Positions 9,225 to 18,436 of a stretch of 64,000 nt of DNA are shown piece by piece; positions within the stretch are counted from its first letter, which is position 1, and each line of letters begins with the position of its first letter. The translations under genes and the position numbers were made by a program. Location: the NCBI GenBank assembly GCA_963742795.1, contig CAVUNL010000002.1, positions 1-64,000 on the forward strand, in the 5' to 3' direction. The notes below the pieces were generated by a model that was not told the origin of the DNA, searched no databases, and was given only the letters and a program-made list of their open reading frames with translations. The stretch comes from Palsa-504 sp963742795 (GTDB lineage: Bacteria > Actinomycetota > Actinomycetes > Streptosporangiales > Streptosporangiaceae).

Positions 9225-10955
9225 TCAGGGCGTGGCGTCGCTGCGGGTCAGGCACCCCGGGGGGAGGGGGAACCAGCGCAGCGCCTCGAAGTCAGCGGGC
9301 AGGCCGGCGGGACCGTGGTCGATGTGCTCGGGGCGGGTTGCCAGCAGGTCCCGTGCCTGGTGCAGGTACTCACCGAGAGCGTCTTCGCCGGCTCGGGCAC
9401 GCGGGCCGGGACAGCTCAGCGTGCCGTCGGGAGCGTAGCGCAGGTCGGTCAGCCGCAGCGGCGGCTGCGGGCTGCCGTCGCGATGGCGCCACAGGCCGGT
9501 GTGCGGGTTGAAGCGGTAGTCGGCGAGCAGCCGCTGGCCGAGGTCCGCGATCAGCTCTGTCGCGTCGATGAGGTAGTCGGCGACGGTGTCGGAGATGAAG
9601 TAGTTGAAGTTGATCCTGGCCCAGCCGGGCTTGATGCCCTCGCAGCCGTGGCCTATCTCGTCGCGGAAGGCGTGCGAGCGGGCTGTGTCGATGTCCAGCA
9701 GCCGGTGGCCGTAGGGCCCGGCGCAGGAGCAGCCGCCGCGGGCCTGGATCCCGAACAGGTCGTTGAGCACCGCCACGACATAGTTGTGATGCAGGTAGCG
9801 GTCACCGTGGCGGATGCGCAGCGAGACGATGGACAGCCGCCTTGCGTCGGGGCTGCCGAGGACCTCGATGCGCGGATTGCGCGACCAGCGCCGCAGGGCG
9901 CGTTGCCAGAGGCGTTCCTCGCTGGCCTGGATGGCCTCGGTGCCGACGGCCTGCTTGAGCGCGAACACCAGCCCGGCCCGGATGGACTCCACGATGGCTG
10001 GGGTGCCGCCTTCTTCCCGCGCGACCGGGTCGTCGAGGTAGCGGTGGCCGACCGGGTCGACGAAGGCGACGGTCCCGCCGCCGGGCACGGTGGGCACCTG
10101 GTTACGCACCAGGTTACGGTGTACGACCAGGACGCCAGGGGTCTGGGGGCCGCCGATGAACTTGTGCGGCGACAGGAAGATGGCGTCCTTGTGGTCGCCG
10201 GCGCCGGGCGCTGATTCTCCTGCCCGGATCGGCACGTACGGGCCGGCCGCCGCGTAATCCCAGAACGACAGCGCCCCGCCGGAGTGCAGCAGCGCGGCGA
10301 TAGCGTCGGCGTCGGACAGGATGCCGGTGACGTTGGAGGCGGCCGAGAAGCTGCCGATGCGCAGCGGCCGCTGCGCGTAGCGGGTCAGCTGCGCTGACAG
10401 GTCGGCCTGGTCGATGTGCCCGTCGGCGTCGGTGCCGATGACCACGACATCGGCGATCGTCTCCCGCCAGGGCAGCTCGTTGGAATGGTGCTCGTAGGGT
10501 CCGACGAACACCACCGGCCGCTGCGCGGGCGGGATCTGGTCGAGCAGCCGGTACCGCCGGGCCAGGCCGTCGGGCAGCCGCAGTTCCAGGATGCCGATCA
10601 GCTTGCTGACCGCCGCGGTGGCACCGGAGCCGCAGAAGATCACCAGGTCGCCGGCGGTGCCGCCGACGGCGTCGTGGATGATCTGGCGGGCGTCCTCCCG
10701 CAGCCGGCTGGTGGCCAGGCCCGTGCCGGAGCTCTCGGTGTGGGTGTTGGCGTACCGGGGCAGCACCTGCTCGCGGATGACGTCCTCGATGAAGTCCAGG
10801 GACCGGCCCGAGGCGGTGTAGTCGGCGTAGGTGATGCGCCGCGGCCCGTACGGGCCGTCGATTACCTCGCCCTCGCCGATGATCCCGGCCCGGATCCGGT
10901 CCACCAGGGCCGCAGCGGGCTGCGCGGCCAGCGGGCGGACCATGGAAGCTGTCAC
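9225..10955 (-). CDS. Class-V aminotransferase fold protein (cysteine desulfurase-like)
   Basis: A 576-residue PLP enzyme of fold type I, class V. Family signatures: YADYTASGRSLDFIE near residue 45, ANTHTESSGTG, FCGSGATAAVSKLIG, EHHSNELPWRE, SAASNVTGI, and the Schiff-base region FLSPHKFIGGPQTPGVLV with the catalytic Lys. A Cys-rich loop GGCSCAGPYGHRLL sits where cysteine desulfurases often carry catalytic or structural cysteines. It lies 38 bases behind the OsmC gene on the same strand, so both are probably one transcript. The operator upstream of osmC suggests reactive-sulfur or copper control. Reaction not determined. Confidence 0.8.
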   Translation of the reverse strand: MTASMVRPLAAQPAAALVDRIRAGIIGEGEVIDGPYGPRRITYADYTASGRSLDFIEDVIREQVLPRYANTHTESSGTGLATSRLREDARQIIHDAVGGTAGDLVIFCGSGATAAVSKLIGILELRLPDGLARRYRLLDQIPPAQRPVVFVGPYEHHSNELPWRETIADVVVIGTDADGHIDQADLSAQLTRYAQRPLRIGSFSAASNVTGILSDADAIAALLHSGGALSFWDYAAAGPYVPIRAGESAPGAGDHKDAIFLSPHKFIGGPQTPGVLVVHRNLVRNQVPTVPGGGTVAFVDPVGHRYLDDPVAREEGGTPAIVESIRAGLVFALKQAVGTEAIQASEERLWQRALRRWSRNPRIEVLGSPDARRLSIVSLRIRHGDRYLHHNYVVAVLNDLFGIQARGGCSCAGPYGHRLLDIDTARSHAFRDEIGHGCEGIKPGWARINFNYFISDTVADYLIDATELIADLGQRLLADYRFNPHTGLWRHRDGSPQPPLRLTDLRYAPDGTLSCPGPRARAGEDALGEYLHQARDLLATRPEHIDHGPAGLPADFEALRWFPLPPGCLTRSDATP

Positions 10956-10993
10956 CGGGGCGCCTCCTGTCAGTGCCCGGTCCGGGAACTTGC

Positions 10994-11431
10994 TCAGATC
11001 AGGTCGATGGCGACTGATGGCGGGGAGGTCAGGCTGTTATGCACGGTGCAATGCGAGACCACCGCGTGCAGCGCGGGCCGCCGGCAGGCTGGCAGATCGG
11101 CGGGTGCCCGGACGGTCAGGCGGATGGCGCTCACCCGCGCCGGGCGGTCACTGGCCATGTCGAAACCGGCCGACACGGCCAGCCCATCGCGGCCGTACCC
11201 GTGGCGTGTCAGGTACCGGCCTGCATAGAAAGCCACGCACGTGACCAGCGACGCGACAAACAGCTCGGTGGGGGTAGGCGCGGTGTCCAGGCCGCCGCCT
11301 TCGGCTGGCTGGTCCACCAGCACCCGGTGCCCTCGCACCGACACCTCATATGACTCCCCGGCCACATAGCGCACATCCATCTCATGGGTGTCTGCGCCTG
11401 CGGGCCGTTCCGTCACCTGTGCCTGCGCCAT
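10994..11431 (-). CDS. OsmC/Ohr family peroxiredoxin-like protein
   Basis: 145 residues with OsmC architecture: an N-terminal beta-hairpin (VRYVAGESYEVSVRGHRVLV), the PTPTELFVASLVTCVAFYAG helix with Cys65, and the second active Cys128 in VVSHCTVHNSL. Members reduce organic hydroperoxides or persulfides through this Cys pair. It is the first gene of a likely two-gene minus-strand operon with the class-V aminotransferase protein. An ATACCC-N4-GGGTAT dyad lies 41-56 bases before its start, typical of CsoR/CstR-type control, so persulfide handling is an attractive inference. Confidence 0.87.
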   Translation of the reverse strand: MAQAQVTERPAGADTHEMDVRYVAGESYEVSVRGHRVLVDQPAEGGGLDTAPTPTELFVASLVTCVAFYAGRYLTRHGYGRDGLAVSAGFDMASDRPARVSAIRLTVRAPADLPACRRPALHAVVSHCTVHNSLTSPPSVAIDLI

Positions 11432-11471
11432 GTCTGCGCTCCCCTTAAGCCGCTGCGTTTCGTTCAGTTAA

Positions 11472-11487
11472 ATACCCTATGGGGTAT
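11472..11487. promoter_or_regulatory. CsoR/CstR-like operator ATACCCTATGGGGTAT
   Basis: A 16-bp dyad with six-base arms (ATACCC / GGGTAT) in the short gap between osmC (start 11431) and the DUF302 remnant. Dyads of this form are bound by CsoR-family Cu(I) sensors and CstR persulfide sensors. No such regulator is encoded in the window, so it would be controlled in trans. Confidence 0.55.
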
Positions 11488-11489
11488 GA

Positions 11490-11870
11490 TTAACAGGTAC
11501 GATGGTCATGCCTGGCAGGGCCATTGGTCCCGGTGCGGCATGCCGGTGACGGCGAGCCCGCGCCCGGCGGAGCAGTCCAGTCCGCTTCTCGCAGGACGTC
11601 CACTGCCGCTCGGAGGCTGGTCGCTGCCTCGTCAGCGACGGGCTGGAGCGACGGCTCCCCTGCGACCGCGGCCATCGTCTGCGGGCCGAACGCGCCGATC
11701 ACGGTCCGGCTCGCCTCGGTCCGGACCACCACGTTGCAGGGGAGCAGCAGCCCGATCCTGCGGCCGGTGTTGAGCGCCTGATGCGCCAGGGAGGGGTTGC
11801 AGGCACCGAGGATGAGGTAGGGCTCCATGTCCACGCCGAGCTTGTCGCGCGGGTCTCGCTTTGCGGCGGG
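11490..11870 (-). pseudogene. DUF302 protein, C-terminal half
   Basis: Minus-strand peptide DKLGVDMEPYLILGACNPSL, then HQALNTGRRIGLLLPCNVVV and an acidic helix (PVADEAATSLRAAVDVL), is a clear DUF302 domain. The N-terminal half (the beta strand before the DKLGV motif) is absent, and the upstream frame is Arg-rich noise with no start. DUF302 proteins are often found with sulfur or redox genes, which fits the adjacent osmC operon. The gene now appears dead or needs another start codon. Confidence 0.6.
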
Positions 11871-12052
11871 GCAGCTGAGAGGCCGGCCTGCCCGGATCAC
11901 CGGGGTACGTGCCACCTGGTCCCTGGTCAGGCGGGCCACCCCGCGGCCTCGCCGCATCGGGCGGTCGGTGGCCCCCCCGAGCACTGCCTGGTCGCGTCGG
12001 CGCGACGTGGATCCCCGCCAGTAGTGCTGTCCTTGGCGTCGCAGAGGCCTGT

Positions 12053-12700
12053 TCAGGCCACCTGTTCGGCCCGGTCCCTGATCCCGCGGAGCATTTTCTG
12101 GGTCATCACGAAGCTGACCGCCTCGACGGGCTCGACGATGAACCAGGCCCACGGCCTGGTGTAAGCGTATCTCTCACGTATGAGCAGCCGTGATGTTCCG
12201 TCTGGTTCATCGCGGAGTACCCAGGCCCAGGTAAAGTCGTAAGGAGGCGAGGCGTTCCCCACCGGAACCCCGCCGCGGAGAACGAGCGAACGCCCCGGCT
12301 CCAGGGCGGCAACGTCGAGCCCGACCGCTGGCGCGAGCTTGACCTTGTCCCCGACCTTGATGTCCTGCCATCCGGGGACTACGCGATCCGCGCTGTGGAT
12401 GTCGCACCCGGCCAGGTTCTCCAGGAAGTCGTAGCTGTAGAACCCGCCCCGCCCATGCCCCAGCTGGGCGATCCAGGGCCAGACCTGGCCGGCTGAGGCG
12501 CGGACGGTAATGGCGCGGGTCGCGGTGAGATCAGGGCTCACGATGAGGTCGTCGCCTGGGAGGGCCGCGTTGCACTCCTGGGCGCTCGCCCCCCACCGCA
12601 GATGACGGGGTCTGGCAAAGAGGATGTAGGTGGCCGCCGCGATTCCGATGGCGCTTACTCCCGCGACGTACCGACCTCTCATCCGGCCCTTCCCCTCCAC
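12053..12700 (-). CDS. SRPBCC (polyketide-cyclase-like) membrane-anchored protein
   Basis: About 209-215 residues; start 12700, or ATG 12682. A short basic start leads to one membrane segment (VAGVSAIGIAAATYILFA). The rest has SRPBCC/START-like features: ATRAITVRASAGQVWPWIAQ, GGFYSYDFLENLAGC, KVGDKVKLAP, FTWAWVLRDEPDG and TRLLIRERYAY. Proteins of this type are common in actinobacteria and bind hydrophobic ligands; the ligand is unknown. It is complete and has no operon partner. Confidence 0.75.
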   Translation of the reverse strand: MEGKGRMRGRYVAGVSAIGIAAATYILFARPRHLRWGASAQECNAALPGDDLIVSPDLTATRAITVRASAGQVWPWIAQLGHGRGGFYSYDFLENLAGCDIHSADRVVPGWQDIKVGDKVKLAPAVGLDVAALEPGRSLVLRGGVPVGNASPPYDFTWAWVLRDEPDGTSRLLIRERYAYTRPWAWFIVEPVEAVSFVMTQKMLRGIRDRAEQVA

Positions 12701-13416
12701 GGTCGCCTTAGCCCACCGGGACCAGTATCGTCGCTCGCTTCACACTTCCACCCCAGGAGCTCGGTGAACCGCAAGCCACGGACCTGGCCATCGGCAGCGT
12801 TATGACCCTGGACCGAATCAGATACCGGCCCGTCGGGCCAGCCGCGGCGGATCGCTCAGGCGGCGACGAACGGTCGTTCGCCAGCCGATCACCTAGTGTG
12901 GACAAGCCCCCGATGGGAAAGCGCGCGGAGCCGCCGATATGAACGAAACTCGGGTCCCTGCCCATCAAGACGCTGGCCGCCAGATATGGATGTTCTGCGC
13001 GTACAAGGGAATCAGCACGAGAGTCGCAAGCACCGCTGCAAGTGGGCGGAGGATGTTCGTCGCATCCGCCGACGGCAGCCTGATCGCCAGCCCTGGCCGC
13101 ACATGCGTCGCTCTCGGCCCGTGCCGACGCGGCGCGAACGCAGTGAAACCGCAGGCGAGGGACGCCTGCCGTGCTGCGGGCCAGCTGGTGCCGCGTTCAG
13201 CGCCTCGGTCTGGTGACGGAGGCCTGGCCACTGGCCGGGCTGCCGCTCATCGAGAACGGGGCTGATGAGGGTTCCGCATGTATCCGGCGAATGGGTGATC
13301 TTAAATACGCTCAGGGACTTTCGGCCCTGACGATTAACAGGTCTCGCGGGGTAGGTTTGCGGAGTTTTTCCCGGCAAAAGCGGGCCGGGACAGGCCGGGT
13401 CTGGCAGGAGGCCGTC
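12701..13416. other. Intergenic stretch upstream of the multicopper oxidase
   Basis: Roughly 700 bases without a supported gene. A minus-strand frame around 12965-13090 ends in a membrane-like segment (ILRPLAAVLATLVLIPLYAQ) but has no convincing start or family. The last ~100 bases, less GC-rich around 13285-13345, probably hold the promoter of the downstream gene. Confidence 0.4.
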
Positions 13417-15243
13417 ATGACGACGCGGCGGGATTTCATCAAGTGGTCCGCGGTAGGCGGGGCAGGGCTGGTGGCCGGGCGCGGGCTGTGGAATGGGGCG
13501 GCGCGGGCGGCAACTTCCCCGGTCCCGGCGGTCTCAGCGCGGGGCGGGCCGGTGGCGTCGGGCCTGACGCCGTACCTGGATCCGATGCCGGTACTTGTCG
13601 ATTACGCGGTCGATGCGACCGGCGGCGGGACGGTGCGGCTGAGCACGGCGCTGATTTCCCGCAAGGTTCACCGCCAGCTGCCCGCCACGACGCTGTTCGG
13701 GTACCTGCATTCAGGCGGGCCCGGCGCGGGCGATACGGGGGCGTCGTACCTGGGGCCGCCGATCGTGGCCAAGAGCGGGACGGCGGTGAAGGTCAGGTAC
13801 GCCAATGGCCTGGCCCCGGACGATTTCCTGCGGGTGTTCACCAACGACGGCGCCAGCTACCTGCAGTTCGCCCCGTTCCCCGAGGTCCGGACCATGACCC
13901 ACCTGCACGGCGGGTTCGTCGCGGGCGATGACGACGGGAACCCGTTCGCGCAGCCGGACGCGTTCCGGTCCGGGGCAACCCAGCCGGTGACCTACCCGAA
14001 CGAGCAGCCGGCCGCCCTGTTGTGGTATCACGACCACTACCTGGGGGACACGCGGATGAACGTGGTGGCCGGGCTGGCCGGCGGCTACCTGCTGCGCGAC
14101 TCCTTCGACACCGGCACCAACCCGGTGCTGCCCGGTCCGGTCGGCACCTACGAGCTGCCGATCGTGGTCCAGGACCGGCAGTTCAACCCGGACGGGTCGC
14201 TGCTGTACCCGATCGGGCAGGCGTCGATGCACGGGCCCTGGATCGGCGAGTATTTCGGTGACGTGATGCTGGTGAACGGCAAGATCTGGCCGAAACTGAC
14301 CGTGGAGCCCGCGGTGTACCGGTTCCGGGTACTCAATGGCTGCAACGCCCGGATCATGGATCTGCGGATCTGGTCGGCCGACGGCCGCGCGGCCGTGCCG
14401 ATGGTCATCATCGGCACCGAGGGCGGGCTGCTGCCGGTGAACCCGGTCGGCTCGAACGGCCTGGTGATGACCCCGGCCGAGCGGTATGACGTGATCTGTG
14501 ACTTCCGCAGGTTCGCGGGCCGGACGCTGCTCATGACGAATACCACTCCGCCCGGCCCGGTATCCACGCCGGCGCCGCCGCTGATGCGGGTCATGCAGAT
14601 CACCGTGAAGCACAAGGCGTCCAGCGGCGCGCCGATGAGCGTGCCCGGGCCCGGGTCACTGCCGGCCAACCCGAAGGCAGCGGAGCTGACCAGCCTGGGG
14701 CCACCGAAGCTGAGCGGCGGGTCGGTCGCGGCACGGATGATCACGCTGAACGAGGTCGCAGCAGAGACCCCGCGCTGGATGCTGAACCTCAACGCGCACC
14801 CGTACGGAGACCCCCACCCGGTGACCGAGACGCTGACCTGGAACAGCGTCGAGGACTGGTATTTCGTGAACACCACCCCGGACACCCACCCGATGCACAC
14901 CCACCTGGTCACCTTCAAGGTGATCGGCCGCTACGACTACGACGCCGCCGGCTACGCCGCGAAATACGGCACCGCGAACGGCGTCCCGCAGCTGGACGTC
15001 TCCACGCTGAGGCCGTTCCTGAAGTCCGGACTGATCGAACCGGGTCCGGACGAGGCGGGACTGAAGGAGACAGTGAAGGCGAACCCGGGGCAGATCACGG
15101 TCGTGCGCGCCAGGTTCTCGCTGCCCAGCACCGCCCTCAACGGCGCAGGCAAGCTCATCAAGCCGCAAAGGTACGTGCACCACTGCCACATCGTCGAGCA
15201 CGAAGACAACGACATGATGGAACGCATGATCGTCGTGCCTTGA
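13417..15243 (+). CDS. Tat-exported multicopper oxidase (CotA/bilirubin-oxidase-like)
   Basis: The ATG at 13417 follows GGCAGGAGG and begins a twin-arginine signal (TTRRDFIKWSAVGGAGLVAG), giving 608 residues exported folded with copper. All four copper-binding blocks are present: HLHGGFVAGDDDG, WYHDHYLGDTRMN, HPMHTHLVTFKV and HHCHIVEHEDNDMMERM. The last includes the HCH link between the T1 and trinuclear centres and a Met axial ligand candidate. This pattern is typical of spore-coat laccase CotA, bilirubin oxidase and phenoxazinone synthase relatives. Likely an extracellular or cell-surface oxidase of phenolics or metals. Single gene. Confidence 0.9.
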   Translation: MTTRRDFIKWSAVGGAGLVAGRGLWNGAARAATSPVPAVSARGGPVASGLTPYLDPMPVLVDYAVDATGGGTVRLSTALISRKVHRQLPATTLFGYLHSGGPGAGDTGASYLGPPIVAKSGTAVKVRYANGLAPDDFLRVFTNDGASYLQFAPFPEVRTMTHLHGGFVAGDDDGNPFAQPDAFRSGATQPVTYPNEQPAALLWYHDHYLGDTRMNVVAGLAGGYLLRDSFDTGTNPVLPGPVGTYELPIVVQDRQFNPDGSLLYPIGQASMHGPWIGEYFGDVMLVNGKIWPKLTVEPAVYRFRVLNGCNARIMDLRIWSADGRAAVPMVIIGTEGGLLPVNPVGSNGLVMTPAERYDVICDFRRFAGRTLLMTNTTPPGPVSTPAPPLMRVMQITVKHKASSGAPMSVPGPGSLPANPKAAELTSLGPPKLSGGSVAARMITLNEVAAETPRWMLNLNAHPYGDPHPVTETLTWNSVEDWYFVNTTPDTHPMHTHLVTFKVIGRYDYDAAGYAAKYGTANGVPQLDVSTLRPFLKSGLIEPGPDEAGLKETVKANPGQITVVRARFSLPSTALNGAGKLIKPQRYVHHCHIVEHEDNDMMERMIVVP

Positions 15244-15440
15244 TACGGCGCGGGTAACCGCCTTACGCGTGGCCCCGAGATCCTCGGCGTCATGGACGTG
15301 AAACACGCAGATCGCGATGATCAGCGCACGCTAACGGCAATGATTGACACGCCAGTCCAGCGCGCGGAATCGGCGATCTGATTTCCTATCAGAAACCTAG
15401 GAAAGGCCGAGCGGTAATCGCCGATAACGTCAGCAAGTCG

Positions 15441-15659
15441 GCGCGCGCGAACCAGCTGCCCTGGGAGGTGGAGTGTCTGGTCGAGGCCGGGCTTGAGCCG
15501 TGGGAGGCACTGGCTGCGGTGACCTGGCGCGGCGGCGACCTGCTCGGCGAGCCAGAGGCAGGAGTGATCAGGGCGGGCGGACCCGCCGACTTCTCGCTCG
15601 TGCACGGCGACCCGCTGAGCGACCCGACGGCGCTGTGGCGCATCTGGCGAGTCGCCTGA
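15441..15659 (+). pseudogene. Amidohydrolase C-terminal fragment
   Basis: The peptide ANQLPWEVECLVEAGLEPWE, then VTWRGGDLLGEPEAGVIRAG and GPADFSLVHGDPLSDP, is the C-terminal end of an imidazolonepropionase-like amidohydrolase with a natural stop at 15657-15659. The metal-binding N-terminal barrel is missing, and nothing upstream continues the frame. Truncated remnant. Confidence 0.65.
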
Positions 15660-15827
15660 TCCGCCACCGCCGAGGCGGAGGCTGGCGTGCCCGTCCGGGC
15701 CGGGTCTACGATCTTTAGACCGCAGTGGTCCCCGGCCCTCTGCCTTGCCCGCGTTGGCAGAAGCCGCCGGGTGTCACAGGGGCTGGCAGGTGATCCTTTC
15801 GCCTGTTCCCACCCGAGGGGAATCTCG

Positions 15828-16190
15828 ATGGCGCTCTACATGTACCAGGCCTCCTATACCGCTCGGTCGATGGCGGCTCAGCTCAAGGAGCCGCAAGACC
15901 CCGTGGAAGCGATCAGGCCGACACTGGAGGACCTGGGAGCCAAGATGGTGGTGGCGGGCTTTCCGTTTGGCGAGTATGACGTGCTCGTCGTGTATGAGGC
16001 ACCCGATGACATGACCGCTGCCAGCGTCGCGATGGCAGTTGCCGCCGAGGGCGACGTCAAGTCGGCCAAGACCACGCGACTGCTCAGCGGGCAGGAATGG
16101 CTCGAGTCTTTGCGCAAACGCAGGATTGTCAACACCCGGAAAGGGCGCCAGCCGGTCGACCGTCCGCGCCAAGCGCCGGAACCCTTATAG
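15828..16190 (+). CDS. GYD-domain protein
   Basis: 120 residues from ATG 15828, with GAGGGGA as ribosome site. It carries the GYD-family pattern: MYQASYTARSMAAQL, PVEAIRPTLEDLGAKMVVAG, FPFGEYDVLVVYEAPDD and SVAMAVAAEGDVKSAKTTRLLS. This small ferredoxin-like fold family has no established function. The basic tail after residue 95 is less conserved. It sits intact among truncated genes. Confidence 0.8.
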   Translation: MALYMYQASYTARSMAAQLKEPQDPVEAIRPTLEDLGAKMVVAGFPFGEYDVLVVYEAPDDMTAASVAMAVAAEGDVKSAKTTRLLSGQEWLESLRKRRIVNTRKGRQPVDRPRQAPEPL

Positions 16191-16194
16191 AGCG

Positions 16195-16464
16195 CCGGCG
16201 GATCTGGCCGAACAGCTCGTCGCCGCGGGAAAATCGCCTCGCCCCCTCGCCTGCTCTCTCGACCACGCCCGCACCATCGGCACCGAGCACCATCGGGAAT
16301 GTCGCCGGAGCCGGCCGCCAGGCGCCCGAGGCGAGCGTGGCATCCATCGGGTTCATGCCCGCGGCCCGCATCCGGAGCAGGACCTGCCCCGCTGCCGGTT
16401 CCGGCGTAGGTATCTCGCCCACCACCGGGGTGCCTCCGTATTCACTGACGATGACAGCACGCAT
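16195..16464 (-). pseudogene. Quinone oxidoreductase (zinc-less MDR), N-terminal fragment
   Basis: ATG 16464 is preceded by GGAGG and starts a normal MDR N-terminus: MRAVIVSEYGGTPVV, PEPAAGQVLLRMRAAGMNPMD, and VLGADGAGVVERAGEGARRF, reaching DELFGQI. After that the sequence turns Arg-rich and ends near 16129. The NADPH-binding Rossmann half is gone, so the product would be inactive. Confidence 0.65.
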
Positions 16465-17097
16465 ATAGCGACCTCCTCGCCAATCGAAGCTCGCAGACTG
16501 CGGTCCATACAGCCCACGCTGGCTGGCCACCTGGATCGCCCGCTCGATCGAGGCAGGCAGGGATATCCTCTCAGATGCCGCCAAAGGCCGGGCCCCGCCG
16601 CCCGCTCGGTCCTGATCGAGACGCGCAGGTGCCCGCGTCAGTCCTCCGCCGGGTAGGCCAGCCACGCCCGCTGCTCGTCCCCTTCAAGCCATCGGTATGG
16701 ATGACACTGACGACAGCAGGAACTCGCTAGCCCGGGCAGCCGAGCTGGCCGGGCAGCCGACCTGAGACTCGTGGTGGTCCATGTCCGGCACATCCGGTCT
16801 TCGCAGAGATGTCATCGATGACCATCGGGATGGCCGACGACCGGTCGGCTGCGGGCCATCGTGATGGGCGGCCGGAGACGAACTGGCGCTTCCCGACGGA
16901 CGGTACGCTCTCGGCCTTCCGCCGCCCTTCGGACCGGGAGCCCGCCAGGGACCACCTTCAACGTGGTCGTGGTACCAGCGTACTAAACGACCATGTCGCC
17001 TTCTCCTGGGTCATGGCCGGGGGTTTCCGGGGCGGGTGACCGGCGGCGTCTATCCGCTGCGGACGTGTTGCCGCGCGGTCACCCCGGACCCTACCTG
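16465..17097. other. Stretch without a supported gene
   Basis: Only short frames of poor quality are seen. Its flanks are both gene fragments, so it probably consists of decayed sequence. No repeats or RNA genes recognised. Confidence 0.4.
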
Positions 17098-17320
17098 CCT
17101 GTTTCCACCAGAAGCACCATGGTGTCGGCCAGTACCCCGTCGTGGTCCATCGCGTCCGACGCGGCGGCAGTCTGCAGGGCGGCCATCGTGGCGTCGAGGT
17201 TGGCGACGTCCATAAGCACCGCCACCCGGGTGGGATTCTGCGGGTCGGTAAAGGTGCGGATGTTGGTAACACCGAGCGGCCCGAAGAACTCCTCGCGCTT
17301 CGGCGAGGCAAGATTTCTAG
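17098..17320 (-). pseudogene. Fragment of a small conserved protein (KREEFFGPLGVTNIRTF type)
   Basis: In one minus-strand frame the peptide KREEFFGPLGVTNIRTFTDP, then TRVAVLMDVANLDATMAALQ and MDHDGVLADTMVLLVETG, has clear coding character and resembles small actinobacterial ferredoxin-fold proteins. Its N-terminal part is missing at an unusually AT-rich point (about 17315-17340), and no start codon fits. Family not named with confidence. Confidence 0.45.
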
Positions 17321-17382
17321 AATTATCTGTATATCATTCCCACGGGCGGCCGGACTTCCCTGACCCCTCACGCTCGAGTCCT

Positions 17383-17574
17383 GTGCGCACCGCCGACGAC
17401 TTCGGGGGGTTGCGCCTGCGCGAGATCGCGGCGACCGTCGGCATCACCGGGTGCAGCACTCATAGCATCGGCACCGACCTGGCCGAAGCTGGCTACGTTC
17501 CTCAAGCGCGAAGACGGCCGGACCAGCCGGCACCAAATCCAGGTACACCGGCCGCTGCCAGGACCCGTCAATGA
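17383..17574 (+). pseudogene. Winged-helix regulator fragment, frameshifted
   Basis: The peptide LRLREIAATVGITGCSTHSI, then GTDLAEAGYV, matches the HTH of small actinobacterial winged-helix regulators. Directly after, the expected wing (LKREDGRTSRHQIQVHRPLP) is found in the adjacent frame, so one frameshift lies near 17495-17500. The start is missing. A decayed remnant. Confidence 0.5.
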
Positions 17575-17618
17575 CAGCGCCTACGCGCCGGACCTGCCTG
17601 GCGTGGTCGCGGCCTGCG

Positions 17619-18272
17619 TCACTCCACGCGGTCCAGCGATGGCTCGGGATGTTCGCCCAGGTACTCCACCCAGGCCCGCTTCACGCATGGGTAGTGCGTG
17701 GAAGCCTCGACCTGATCCATGAAGTTGCTGATGTTCGCGTCGAACCGCTGCTGCAGTTGCTCGTCGGCGATGCGCCCTTCAGCGGTGAAGGCCAGGTGGG
17801 CCCGGGCGAGGGAGAACATGTCCGGATACAGCCGCGAGCCGAGGTGCTCAAACGGAACGCGCAGCGCCCACAGGCCGCGGTTGCCCCCGCCCATAGAGGG
17901 CGATGCGGACATGAGCAGCCCGTGCCGCTCGTTGAACGGCTGCGGCTGGTAGCGCGATACCCAGTCGATGGCGTTCTTCAGCGCCCCCGGCATCGAGGCG
18001 TTGTACTCCGGCGAGGCCACGACGAAACCATGGCAGGCCTCCAGCCGCCGCCGGAACTCCTCGGCGCCCGGCGGGAATCCTTCCTCGCGCTGGACATCCT
18101 CGTCGTAGGACGGAGCGTCGAAGTCGCGCATCGCCGCAACATCGACATCTCCGCCGCCGGCCTCGATAGCCGCCGCTGCCAGCTCGGCAAGCCGCGTATT
18201 GAGGGAGTCCCGGCGCAGGGACGCTGAGAAAACCAGGAAACGAACGGGCTGGCGACGCTGGCTGGCGGGCAT
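17619..18272 (-). CDS. NAD(P)H-dependent FMN reductase (flavodoxin-like)
   Basis: 217 residues with the NADPH-dependent FMN-reductase signature: FLVFSASLRRDSLNTRLAEL near the N-terminus (phosphate-binding loop) and VVASPEYNASMPGALKNAID in the middle (isoalloxazine loop). It ends with a longer helical C-terminus (FSLARAHLAFTAEGRIADEQ). Such enzymes reduce FMN, quinones or azo compounds in the cytoplasm. It is intact and separated by about 165 bases from the next minus-strand gene. Confidence 0.85.
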   Translation of the reverse strand: MPASQRRQPVRFLVFSASLRRDSLNTRLAELAAAAIEAGGGDVDVAAMRDFDAPSYDEDVQREEGFPPGAEEFRRRLEACHGFVVASPEYNASMPGALKNAIDWVSRYQPQPFNERHGLLMSASPSMGGGNRGLWALRVPFEHLGSRLYPDMFSLARAHLAFTAEGRIADEQLQQRFDANISNFMDQVEASTHYPCVKRAWVEYLGEHPEPSLDRVE

Positions 18273-18436
18273 CAGCAGGCCGGGGTGCGAGGACGGCGGG
18301 AGCCCGCTTCAGCGCGCCCGAGGCGATGACAAGTGCTCCATATGGCCATGGGGCCTCTCCCGGTGACGGATAGGGTGCGCAGCCTATCAACCTTCTGCAC
18401 GGTCCTCATCAGCCATACCTATTCCTGCGCGGGCAG

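Noticed and set aside
12965..13231. Minus-strand 88-residue frame with a hydrophobic end
   Set aside because: One hydrophobic stretch only; no ribosome site, no recognisable family, basic N-terminus typical of non-coding GC-rich DNA.
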